A DNA stretch of 64,000 nt from Anaerolineae bacterium (lineage in GTDB: Bacteria; Chloroflexota; Anaerolineae; Promineifilales; Promineifilaceae). Below the pieces are notes generated by a model. It saw only the letters and a list, made by a program, of their open reading frames with translations. It was not told the origin of the DNA and made no database searches. This document shows, piece by piece, positions 25,753-34,333 of the stretch; position 1 is the first letter of the stretch; the number at the start of each line of letters is the position of its first letter. Where the stretch lies: contig JADLAX010000026.1 of the NCBI GenBank assembly GCA_020848035.1, positions 62,001 to 126,000 of the forward strand, given 5' to 3'. The position numbers and the translations under genes were made by a program.

Positions 25753-26415
25753 TTACATTGCCTCTCTGGCGTCAAGCGGCGCGGCTGGCCCGCCATGCTG
25801 GTAAAGCTGTTCGACAATTTGGGCCACGAGGTGATCCAGGTTGTTTTGGTGTTGGGCTAACTGGGTCAGGGTGAGATCGATACGGCCGTTCCTACCCCAC
25901 ACCACCAGCGGCAGCACATACACCCCACCCGGCTCCCGCACCGTATAATCGCGCTCCGCTTGAATGCCGCGCTCTTTCAACGTGGCGTATAAACGGTCCA
26001 CGTACGGCTCGCCAGCCACAAACAGATCGTTGATTTCGTTGGCATCCCTAAACCGATCCCAGGTGGTGTGGATAAATGTTACCCGCCGCCAGCGCAGGCT
26101 GACGATAGGCTGAGGCAGCTTTTGCAGCGGCCCCAGCTGCACCTTGTAATACATCTCCTGCGCCCGGGGATGGTTGGGCTGGTCGGGGAAAAGCGCCAGT
26201 CGGGTAGTCAATTCGTGGCCCAGCTGCGGCGCGTAGTAGTGAATGGCCCACTTGTCCGGCCCAAAGCGACGGCCGAAATAAAAGGCAAAATATTCAGCGT
26301 GCAGCCCCTTGGGTGCCTGGCTCTGCGGAATGCGGTACCAACTTTTGGTCTGGAGGATCTCAAAATCGGCCGGGTGCGGCACATAAGCAACTAAAACACG
26401 ATCTTCGGGAAACAT
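25753..26415 (-). CDS. Conserved hypothetical protein
   Basis: I can give no function to this 220-residue soluble protein. It begins MFPEDRVLVAYVPHPADFEI, has WYRIP and FAFYFGRRFG blocks, then HYYA and, in the centre, a long RRVTFIHTTWDRF segment. The C-terminal third is more variable. The frame is open upstream, but the ATG at 26415 starts the conserved part. It carries no signal peptide or membrane stretch. Its neighbours are unrelated. Confidence 0.55.
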   Translation of the reverse strand: MFPEDRVLVAYVPHPADFEILQTKSWYRIPQSQAPKGLHAEYFAFYFGRRFGPDKWAIHYYAPQLGHELTTRLALFPDQPNHPRAQEMYYKVQLGPLQKLPQPIVSLRWRRVTFIHTTWDRFRDANEINDLFVAGEPYVDRLYATLKERGIQAERDYTVREPGGVYVLPLVVWGRNGRIDLTLTQLAQHQNNLDHLVAQIVEQLYQHGGPAAPLDAREAM

Positions 26416-26582
26416 GGCACAATCTCCACGCGGTGATATGGCGTCTAAGTTTAGATGAGAGTTACGCCGTTTGTCAAAGCATCGCTCCTTCCGTTGGCGC
26501 AATCGTGGTAAACTTAGCGGCGCTTTTAATAAAGAATTGGCATTAGCAGGATGTCACAACAGATGCCATAAGAAAACCGCGT

Positions 26583-28772
26583 ATGCAATTTCGTAATGGG
26601 GAACATCTTCGTACTCTACTGCCAATCCTGGCCCTGTTTACCGGCCTGTGCCTGCTTTTTATCGCCCTGATTCCCCCCTTTGAAGGGCCAGACGGCCCGG
26701 AGCACGTTGCTTACCTGGCCTGGTTGGCGGATGGTCAGGGGTTTCCGCCGCAGGGCGAAGCCGCCTGGGAAACGCCGCTGCGTCAGGAAGCCGGGCAGCC
26801 ACCGCTTTACTACCTGATCGCCAGTTTGCCGCTGCGCCTGCTGCGCGGCCATGAGCCGCAGGCTATTTATCGGCCCAATCCCCATTTTCCTTCCAACGCG
26901 GCCGGAACCGTACCCGACAACAAGAATGTGGCGATTTATTACCCCACAGCGACGCTGCAAGGCGAGTGGCTGGCGCTTTTGTTGGCTCGATTGGTGTCCG
27001 TGACGTTTGGCTGGCTGGTGATTGTCTCGGTCTTTGGCTTGGTGCGGGAATTGTGGCCAGAGCAGCGAGGAACGGCCGTCACTGCTGCCCTGTTTACGGC
27101 CGTTACCCCTCAACTCATCTTCATCAGCAGCGTCATCTCTAACGACGTGGCCGTGGCGGCCCTCAGCAGCGTGACTCTCTGGCTGCTGGCCCGCCTGCAG
27201 CGCCTGGGCGTCACCGGGCCGCGCACCTTCGGGCTGGGGCTGGTCTGGGGGCTGGCGCTGCTGAGCAAAAGCAGTGCCCTGGCGCTTGGGCTGCCATTGG
27301 TCGTTGGCCTTGCCGCCAGGCAAATCCAGCAGGCAGGCGGAAAAATCGCGCCGGGGCCGCTGGTCCGCACGTTTGCCGGGCTGGGTATGGCGGTTTTGCT
27401 GGTGGCTGGCTGGTGGTACGGCCGTGTCTGGATTTTATACGGCTCACCGCTGGGAACGGCCGTGCACTGCTATGCGCCCTGGGCCTACTGCGACCAACCG
27501 GCGCTGCGCCCCGATGCCCTGGCCCAGTGGCGGGAAGTGTTTGACTCTTACTGGGCGGCGTTTGGCTGGGGCAATATCAAATTCCCCGGTTGGGCCTATT
27601 TGCTGCCTGCCGGGTTGGGGCTGGCGGCAGTGGCAGGCTGGCTGTTGGATTGGCCAAAGCGCGGGAAGGGAAACGGCCGTCTCTCCCAAATCCAGCTTAC
27701 GGTGCTGCTGCTCACCATTTTTGTTATCGCCCTTTCCCTGGAACTGTGGATGCGCCAGGTGACTGCGCCACACGGACGGCTGCTCTTTCCCGCCCTGGGA
27801 GCCATCACCGCCCTGCTGGTGATGGGCTGGCACAAACTATGGCCACCCCTGGCCAGCGTGGGCATTGGCACCATGCTGGTTTTCAGCCTGGGCTCGGCCG
27901 TCCTGCTTTATCCCGCTTACCACCCCCCCGCCCCGCTCACCGAGGCGGCAGTGGCAACGTTAGGCACGCCCATCGGCTGGCAGTATGGCACCCTGGCTGA
28001 ACTGGTGGCCGTAAGCCCGGCCCAGCCATCCACCGCGGCGGGGGCCACGCTGCCGGTAGCGGTTTGCTGGCGCACGCTCAGCCAATCCACCACCGATTAC
28101 ACGGTGCTGATCCAGCTCATCGGCCCCAACAACCAGGTGGTGGCCAGCCGCCGCACCTATCCCGGCCTGGGGCTGAACCCCACCTCGGTCTGGCCGATTG
28201 GCCAGGTTTTCTGCGACACGATTGGCGTGCAAATTCCAACCGACCTGGCGCAGACCCTGCGCTACCAGGTGGAAGTGGGCCTCATCGAACAGGCAAGCGG
28301 TGCTCGGCTGCCCGTGGTGGACGCGCAGGGCAGCCCGGTCAGTGCAGCCTTTGCCAGTGCCGTTCGGCTGGAAGCGACCACAAGCGAGGCAACGGCCGTT
28401 CCCGCTGGCACCGATCCCATTCAGTTGGTGTCGTTTGAAACGGCCGATTCCTGGTCCAAAACTTCCCCCATCAATCTCACCCTTAACTGGTGGGCAGCTG
28501 AACCGCTGGCCCAGGAGTACACCGTCTTTATCCACTTGCGCGATCCGGCGACAGGTGAGCAGGTGCTCGAAGCCGATGGCCCGCCGCTCAATGGCTGGTA
28601 CCCAACCTCGTGGTGGCAGCCGCCGGAACGAGTGCCCGACTTGCACACCTTCACCCTGCCAGACGATGTGACCGCAGGCAGCTACACCCTGTTTGTCGGC
28701 TGGTATGACCCGGCCACCGGGCAGCGCCTTGGCGACGAATTTGAACTGACCACCGTGGCGGTGATCCCATGA
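26583..28772 (+). CDS. Membrane glycosyltransferase-like protein (DUF2142/GT39 type) with beta-sandwich tail
   Basis: A 729-residue protein. The first 430 or so residues carry about ten transmembrane helices with an early EGPDGPEHVAYL (acidic loop after helix 1), QPPLYY and SNDVAVAAL, all typical of lipid-linked sugar transferases with a GT-C fold. The C-terminal 280 residues are exported beta-sandwiches. The last one, with YTVFIHLRDPATGEQ and FVGWYDPATGQRL, is closely alike in motif to the tail of the following protein. It likely transfers a sugar from a polyprenyl carrier outside the membrane. It overlaps the next gene by ATGA. Confidence 0.75.
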   Translation: MQFRNGEHLRTLLPILALFTGLCLLFIALIPPFEGPDGPEHVAYLAWLADGQGFPPQGEAAWETPLRQEAGQPPLYYLIASLPLRLLRGHEPQAIYRPNPHFPSNAAGTVPDNKNVAIYYPTATLQGEWLALLLARLVSVTFGWLVIVSVFGLVRELWPEQRGTAVTAALFTAVTPQLIFISSVISNDVAVAALSSVTLWLLARLQRLGVTGPRTFGLGLVWGLALLSKSSALALGLPLVVGLAARQIQQAGGKIAPGPLVRTFAGLGMAVLLVAGWWYGRVWILYGSPLGTAVHCYAPWAYCDQPALRPDALAQWREVFDSYWAAFGWGNIKFPGWAYLLPAGLGLAAVAGWLLDWPKRGKGNGRLSQIQLTVLLLTIFVIALSLELWMRQVTAPHGRLLFPALGAITALLVMGWHKLWPPLASVGIGTMLVFSLGSAVLLYPAYHPPAPLTEAAVATLGTPIGWQYGTLAELVAVSPAQPSTAAGATLPVAVCWRTLSQSTTDYTVLIQLIGPNNQVVASRRTYPGLGLNPTSVWPIGQVFCDTIGVQIPTDLAQTLRYQVEVGLIEQASGARLPVVDAQGSPVSAAFASAVRLEATTSEATAVPAGTDPIQLVSFETADSWSKTSPINLTLNWWAAEPLAQEYTVFIHLRDPATGEQVLEADGPPLNGWYPTSWWQPPERVPDLHTFTLPDDVTAGSYTLFVGWYDPATGQRLGDEFELTTVAVIP

Positions 28773-31576
28773 GCCGGGGTTGGCGTTTGGCGCTGCTGAT
28801 TGGCCTGCTGCTGCTGGGGTTTGGCCTGCGGCTGCACCAGCTCGACGCGCAGTCGATGTGGTCCGACGAGGGGTTGAGCCTGTACCGCGCCCGGCAGTCG
28901 GTGGCCGACCTGCTGGCCGGTACCATTGTGATCGATGGCCAGGCCAGCCAGGACACCAATCCGCCGCTCTACTTTTTGCTGCTAAGCGGGCTGCGCGCTC
29001 TGGCCGGGGAGTCAGTTTTTGCCCTGCGCTACCTGGGGGTGCTAACGGCCGTTCTCAGCTTCCCCCTCCTGGTCAAAATTGGGCGGCGCATTGGCGGCTG
29101 GTCGCTAGGCCTCGGTGCGCTGTTCTGGCTGGCAATCTCGCCGCTGCACGTCTGGCAAAGCCAGGATATGCGCAACTACACCCTGCTCCTCTTCTGGAAC
29201 CTGGCCTCGGTGTATGCGCTCAGCCAGATTGTGCTGCCTGCCCGGCCCCAGCCCGACCGCACGCTGGCAAAGTGGGGCGTCCTCTGGGCGGTGGCGGCGC
29301 TGGCGGGCATTTATACCCACTATTTTGGCCTGTTTGGGCTGGCATTTGGCGTGCTGGCCTTATTGGTTTGGGGTGTCAGGCGCTGGCAGGGATGGCCGCC
29401 GCCGCGCTGGCTGGTTGGCACGGCCGTCCTGGTCGGAATGGTCTCGCTGCCGGTTGTGTGGCTGGCGTTGTCTCGCTTTCAGGGGTCGCCGCAGGTGGAT
29501 TTTGTTTTTGTGGCCCCGCACCATTTTTTGTCTCACGTGTTGAGTGCATTTAGCGTCGGCGTGGCCCCGGGCGTGGTGCAGCCGTGGTGGCGCGTGCTGC
29601 CGGTGGTGCTGCTGGCGGTTTGGGGCACCATTCGCCTCTGGCACAGCGGACGGCGGGCCGCCGCCTTGTTTTTGCTCGGCTACTGGTTTGTGCCGCTCTT
29701 TCTGCTGGAGCTGCTTTCGTACTTTAATCCGCTCTACAACGGCGTGCGCCATCTGATCATGAGCCTGCCGCCATTTTTGCTGCTGCTGGGGGCGGCAACG
29801 GCCGTTTCCCCCTCCTCTAAGACAAAACAGAACCAAATAATTCTATCTCGACTGGTGCCGCTCCTCCTGCCGCTGGCGGTGGTGGCCAGCCAGGGGCAGT
29901 GGCTGCACCAGCAGTTCACCGCTCCAGCGCTGGTCAAAGACGACATCCAGGGTGTGGCCGCCTATTTAACCGAGGTTGCCCAACCCGAAGACGTCATCGT
30001 GCTGCACGACACGATTATTGGTTTTGTATTTGATTATTACTACGAAGGAAGCGCACCGTGGACGGCCGTTCCCGCCTGGGGCCAAAATAATCGGGATGCG
30101 GTGCTCCAAACGCTGCAAGCTGCGGCCGAAAACAAGCAGCGCGTCTGGTTTATCGATGAGCCTTCACCGCGCATTGGCTTTCCCGCCAGCGTTCTGCCGG
30201 AGTGGATGGACGCCAACTGGGTGCCAATTGCTCGGGAGCGCTTTGCCTGGCTGTGGCTGGCAACGGCCGTACGCGGTTACGCCGTTGCGCCGATCGTGGC
30301 CGAGCTGCCGCCAGAAGCAGCCAGCATGCACGTGACCTGGGCCAATGACCTCACCCTGGTTGGCGCAGAATGGCCAGCAGCAGCCCAGGCGGGCAGCTTC
30401 TGGCAGCCCCGGCTTTACTGGTCCAGCTCACAACCAGCTCCGCCAGATGTTTCTCTCTCGGTGCGCCTGGTTGACGAAGCAGGGCAGGTCTGGCACCAGG
30501 CCGATGAACCGCTCTGGCCTACCCTGCCCCCAGCCCAATGGCAGGCCAACGCCCTGGTTCGGGTGCAGCCGCTTATTGCCCTGCCCGCCGGGATACCGCC
30601 CGGGAGTTACCGCGTGCTGCTGCGTCTGACAGACAACGTAAACTTCCAAACCATCGCCACCCAGTCGGATGAAATCGACATAGTGGCCATCGCGCAGCTG
30701 CCGGTAGCGGCGGCCACCGCCCCAGACGATCTGGCCGATTTGCCTGAGCACACCGCCCAGTCCGTGCGGCTGAATCGCGCCATCGAACTGCTGGGCGTTA
30801 ACCTGCCCACCGACCAGTATCGCCCGGGCCATCTGGTGCCCTTCACTCTCTACTGGCGCGTCTGGCAGACGCCAACCGAAGATTACCAGCTTGAGGTCGA
30901 AATGGTGGATGAAGCCAGCGGGAACACCCAGACGGTTACCGTCGCACCTACCCGGCCCGATTATCCCACGTCGGCCTGGCAGCCGGGTGACATTTTGCAG
31001 AGTCAGGTGGCCATCCCCCTCCCTGGCCGGGCTGAGGCCAACCAGACCATCCGGGTCACGCTGGTGGATGGCACAGGCAAACCGATTCGCAGCCCCATCC
31101 AGTTGGGCAGCATCACCGTCGAGCCGTGGCCGCTCAGCACCGAGCTGCCAGCTGTGGCCACGCCGGTCCAGGCGACCTTTGGCGATGACCCCTTTGCTGT
31201 TTTGGCAGGGTACGATTTATCGGCCGAAACGGCCGTAGCGGGAGATACCCTTTCGCTCACGCTGGTCTGGCGCACGGAAACCCCGCTGGACCAAAACCTG
31301 ATCGTGTTTGTGCACCTGGCCGACGAGGCCGAAAATCTGGTTGGCCAGGGGGACGGCATACCGGTCAACGGGGTGCGCCTGACGGACAGCTGGCGACCGG
31401 GCGAGGTATTGGTTGATACTCACCAGATGACGATCGGCCCGGCAACGGCCGTTGGCCGCTACAAGCTGTGGGTGGGGTTTTACGACCCGGAGACCAACGA
31501 GCGACTGCCGGTAAGGGTGAATGGCGATATGCAGCCAGACGGCCGTCTGCTGCTCACCGAAGTGGAAATCGAGTAA
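28769..31576 (+). CDS. GT39-family membrane glycosyltransferase with beta-sandwich tail
   Basis: A 935-residue GT-C protein. The motif LDAQSMWSDEGLSL after the first helix holds the Asp-Glu pair of the catalytic loop, and DTNPPLYFLLL follows as in dolichol-phosphate-mannose transferases. About ten membrane helices reach residue 400. The remainder forms several extracytoplasmic beta-sandwiches, the last with LIVFVHLADEAENLVG and LWVGFYDPETNERLP, similar to the end of its neighbour. Start and stop overlap in ATGA, so the pair is translationally coupled and may have arisen by duplication. The targets could be surface proteins or polysaccharides. Confidence 0.82.
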   Translation: MSRGWRLALLIGLLLLGFGLRLHQLDAQSMWSDEGLSLYRARQSVADLLAGTIVIDGQASQDTNPPLYFLLLSGLRALAGESVFALRYLGVLTAVLSFPLLVKIGRRIGGWSLGLGALFWLAISPLHVWQSQDMRNYTLLLFWNLASVYALSQIVLPARPQPDRTLAKWGVLWAVAALAGIYTHYFGLFGLAFGVLALLVWGVRRWQGWPPPRWLVGTAVLVGMVSLPVVWLALSRFQGSPQVDFVFVAPHHFLSHVLSAFSVGVAPGVVQPWWRVLPVVLLAVWGTIRLWHSGRRAAALFLLGYWFVPLFLLELLSYFNPLYNGVRHLIMSLPPFLLLLGAATAVSPSSKTKQNQIILSRLVPLLLPLAVVASQGQWLHQQFTAPALVKDDIQGVAAYLTEVAQPEDVIVLHDTIIGFVFDYYYEGSAPWTAVPAWGQNNRDAVLQTLQAAAENKQRVWFIDEPSPRIGFPASVLPEWMDANWVPIARERFAWLWLATAVRGYAVAPIVAELPPEAASMHVTWANDLTLVGAEWPAAAQAGSFWQPRLYWSSSQPAPPDVSLSVRLVDEAGQVWHQADEPLWPTLPPAQWQANALVRVQPLIALPAGIPPGSYRVLLRLTDNVNFQTIATQSDEIDIVAIAQLPVAAATAPDDLADLPEHTAQSVRLNRAIELLGVNLPTDQYRPGHLVPFTLYWRVWQTPTEDYQLEVEMVDEASGNTQTVTVAPTRPDYPTSAWQPGDILQSQVAIPLPGRAEANQTIRVTLVDGTGKPIRSPIQLGSITVEPWPLSTELPAVATPVQATFGDDPFAVLAGYDLSAETAVAGDTLSLTLVWRTETPLDQNLIVFVHLADEAENLVGQGDGIPVNGVRLTDSWRPGEVLVDTHQMTIGPATAVGRYKLWVGFYDPETNERLPVRVNGDMQPDGRLLLTEVEIE

Positions 31577-31688
31577 ATTTGAGTTGAGGATTGGCTGATA
31601 AACGGCCGTTCTCGATGGAGTTGATGCCCGCTTCTGGGTATAATTAGCAAATTCTCATTGCAAAGGTTCAGCACAAATTAGACAGCCC

Positions 31689-32501
31689 ATGCCAGAATTA
31701 CCAGAAGTTGAAACCGTTGTTCGTGCGCTGCGCCAGCCGCTTGTCGGCCGTACCTTCACCGGGGTGCGGAACAGTTGGCCGCGCCATATCGGCACCCCCA
31801 GTGTGGACGAGCTAAAAGTGCGGCTGCCGGGCTGCCAGGTCAAATCGATTCACCGCCGCGCCAAATACCTGGTTTTTAGCCTTACCCAGGGCGAAACGCT
31901 GATTGCGCACCTGAAAATGTCCGGGCACCTGGCCGTCGTAAATGCTGATTTGCCAGCCGACAAACACATGCATACCGTTTTTGCGCTGGACAATGGTCAG
32001 GAATTGCGCTTCCGCGATCCGCGCAAGTTTGGCCGGGTTTACTTGGTGCACAACCCTGAGCAAATTTTGGGCAAGCTGGGGCCGGAGCCGTTAGAAGATT
32101 CATTTACCCCGGAACTTTTGCAGCAGCGATTAAACGGCCGTAGCCGGGCCATCAAACCACTGCTGCTGGATCAAGAATTAATCGCTGGGGTGGGCAATAT
32201 TTACGCCGACGAAGCGCTGTTCTATGCGAAGCTGCGCCCGACCCGCCCGGCCAACACGTTAAGCCAAAGTGACATCCGCGCCCTGCATACTGCCATCCAG
32301 AAAGTGCTAAACCTGGGCATCGAGCGTGAAGGTGCCAGCATCGACATTTACGTTAAGCCCGATGGCAGTAAAGGCGACATGCAAAACGCCGTAGCCGTTT
32401 TTCGGCGTACGGGCAGCCCATGTTATGAATGCGGCCGTCCCGTGGAACGCATTGTGTTGGGCGGCCGCAGCACCCATTTTTGCCCCCACTGCCAAAAATA
32501 A
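31689..32501 (+). CDS. mutM: Formamidopyrimidine-DNA glycosylase
   Basis: A 270-residue enzyme of standard length that removes oxidised purines such as 8-oxoguanine and nicks the abasic site. After Met removal the N-terminal PELPEVE gives catalytic Pro1 and Glu2. The conserved Lys is in RRAKYL, and the C-terminal zinc finger C-x2-C-x16-C-x2-C is intact. TATAAT at 31639 is a possible -10 box. It is followed 29 bases later by a small gene on the same strand. Confidence 0.95.
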   Translation: MPELPEVETVVRALRQPLVGRTFTGVRNSWPRHIGTPSVDELKVRLPGCQVKSIHRRAKYLVFSLTQGETLIAHLKMSGHLAVVNADLPADKHMHTVFALDNGQELRFRDPRKFGRVYLVHNPEQILGKLGPEPLEDSFTPELLQQRLNGRSRAIKPLLLDQELIAGVGNIYADEALFYAKLRPTRPANTLSQSDIRALHTAIQKVLNLGIEREGASIDIYVKPDGSKGDMQNAVAVFRRTGSPCYECGRPVERIVLGGRSTHFCPHCQK

Positions 32502-32530
32502 CGCCTTACCTTTCTGAGCAAGAGGAAACC

Positions 32531-33139
32531 ATGCAAAACGAAATCGAAATCATGCACATTTTGCGCGTACCGCCGATGGGGAAATTGGTGGTCAGCTTCA
32601 ACAACCAGCGCTACGAATCGATTGGCCAGGTTCCAGATGCAAAAGTACAGCAGCTAATGCTCGCCGCGATTGGCGAACTCATCACATTTGCTGGCGGCTA
32701 CCAGAAATTGGTCCATGCCGGCGTAGCGCCCCCGATAAGCCCCTCACAAGCCGTACCCACCCCAGCGCCTCCTCCAGCCGAGGAAAGTGATGAAGCAACC
32801 AGTTTTGTCAGTCGCATGGAGCAGGAAAGGGACGAAATAAAATCGGCCAAAGCCAAACCAACCATCTCGCTGCTGGCCAATCTGCGGCCCCGTCCGGCCA
32901 GAAATGAGGCCAGCGCTAACAAGATGCTCAACCTGGTAGAACAGGTGGATGCCATCCTGCAACGCCACCTGAAGTCTGAGCCAGACCTGGCCGAACGCAA
33001 AATTCATCTTATTCAAGATTCGGGTGGGGGATTGCTCATCGAGGTTGATGGCAAGCAGTACCAGCGGCCGCGTGACATTGACGATGCACGGATTCAGGAG
33101 ATGATCAAACGGGCATTAAAAGAGTGGGAATCGACGTAA
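32531..33139 (+). CDS. Uncharacterised 202-residue protein downstream of mutM
   Basis: No recognised family. The N-terminal 60 residues (MHILRVPPMGKLVVSFNN, then YESIGQVPDAKVQQLMLAAI) and the C-terminal 40 (GGLLIEVDGKQY, RPRDIDDARIQEMIKRAL) look like two copies of one small alpha/beta fold. They are joined by a Pro-rich and charged linker. The ATG at 32531 follows GAGGAAACC; the longer open frame upstream lies inside mutM. It may be co-transcribed with mutM and converges with the deaminase gene, 9 bases away. Confidence 0.6.
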   Translation: MQNEIEIMHILRVPPMGKLVVSFNNQRYESIGQVPDAKVQQLMLAAIGELITFAGGYQKLVHAGVAPPISPSQAVPTPAPPPAEESDEATSFVSRMEQERDEIKSAKAKPTISLLANLRPRPARNEASANKMLNLVEQVDAILQRHLKSEPDLAERKIHLIQDSGGGLLIEVDGKQYQRPRDIDDARIQEMIKRALKEWEST

Positions 33140-33148
33140 TTTAACAGG

Positions 33149-34234
33149 TTAGATGGCACTGACACTTGCCTGGGAACGGCCGTCCACCGGCAGCACCAGC
33201 GGGAGGAGGTCATCAAACTTCTGCAGCAACGCCTGACGCTCGTCGAATGGCAAAAAGGCAGAGTTGGCTGCATTCATAATTGTTTGCCGCAGTACGGGGT
33301 AGCCAATTTTCAGCTGACGCAGCGCAATTTCATACTCATTTGTCAGGGTGCAGTTGCTAATGCTGGGATCGTCGGTGTTGACGGTGGCCAGCAGGCCCAC
33401 ATCCAGCATATCCACCAGGGGATGGTGGTCCATTTCATGCACCACACCAGTCTGTAAATTGCTGGTCAGGCACACCTCGAAGGCGGTTTGCCGCTCACGA
33501 ACCAGCTGCAAAATTTCGGAATTTTCCAGGGTACGCACGCCGTGGCCAATACGGTTGGCAAACAGGTCCAGAATGGCCTCGCGCACGCCAAAAGCACTGG
33601 CCCATTCACCGGCATGCACGGTAATGCCCAGGCCCACCTCCTTAGCTTCTTTGAAGAGGGGTGTAAACGGCCGTGACGGGAACTTCACTTCATCCCCCGC
33701 CAGGTCCAGGCCAACAATGCCCTTACCAGACCGCTCAAACGCAATTTCGGCCACCTGCCGCGCCTGCGGCAGTGGATCATGACGCACCAGCGTTACGATC
33801 AACCCAACCTGAATGTCTAGATCAGCCTCGGCCTTGCGGACGGCCTCGATGACCCAGTCGGTTGTGTCGGCCAGGGCAAAGCCGCGCACCCGAGACAGCG
33901 CCTGTGGGCTAAAGCGCAGCTCCAGATATTTGACGTTATCAGCGGCCGCATCAGCAATCGCTTCATAAACCAGGCGCTGAATCATCTCCGGGGAGCGGTA
34001 GAAGTGACGCAGCACTTCAAACTTGCGCAAAAAAGCTTCGTGGGTGGGTGGATCGTTGGTTACCTGAACAAACGGCCGTAACGCTTCCAAATCCTGGGTA
34101 GGCACGTTTAGATGGTATTTTCGGGCAATTTCCAGCAGCGTCTCTAACCGCAGCGACCCCTCTAAATGCCGGTGCAAATCAATCTTGGGCAGCGATTTCA
34201 ACTCAGCTACAGTTTGTTCTTGTTTTTCTCTCAA
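33149..34234 (-). CDS. add: Adenosine deaminase
   Basis: A 361-residue metal-dependent deaminase that turns (deoxy)adenosine into inosine in purine salvage. Zinc ligands are His21 and His23 (HRHLEGS), the histidine of HAGE near residue 205 and the Asp pair in NTDDPS. The HGVRTLE segment between them matches the family. Length is normal. The DNA strand and short spacing suggest that it could follow the histidine kinase gene upstream, with a 99-base gap. Confidence 0.92.
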   Translation of the reverse strand: MREKQEQTVAELKSLPKIDLHRHLEGSLRLETLLEIARKYHLNVPTQDLEALRPFVQVTNDPPTHEAFLRKFEVLRHFYRSPEMIQRLVYEAIADAAADNVKYLELRFSPQALSRVRGFALADTTDWVIEAVRKAEADLDIQVGLIVTLVRHDPLPQARQVAEIAFERSGKGIVGLDLAGDEVKFPSRPFTPLFKEAKEVGLGITVHAGEWASAFGVREAILDLFANRIGHGVRTLENSEILQLVRERQTAFEVCLTSNLQTGVVHEMDHHPLVDMLDVGLLATVNTDDPSISNCTLTNEYEIALRQLKIGYPVLRQTIMNAANSAFLPFDERQALLQKFDDLLPLVLPVDGRSQASVSAI

Positions 34235-34333
34235 AACACTACTCTCAATTTAGGCAAAATATGATTTTTCGATACTTCCATACTGCGCGGCTACGTATAC
34301 AAAACAGCGCTGGAGCAAGCAGTTTGCCTATTA

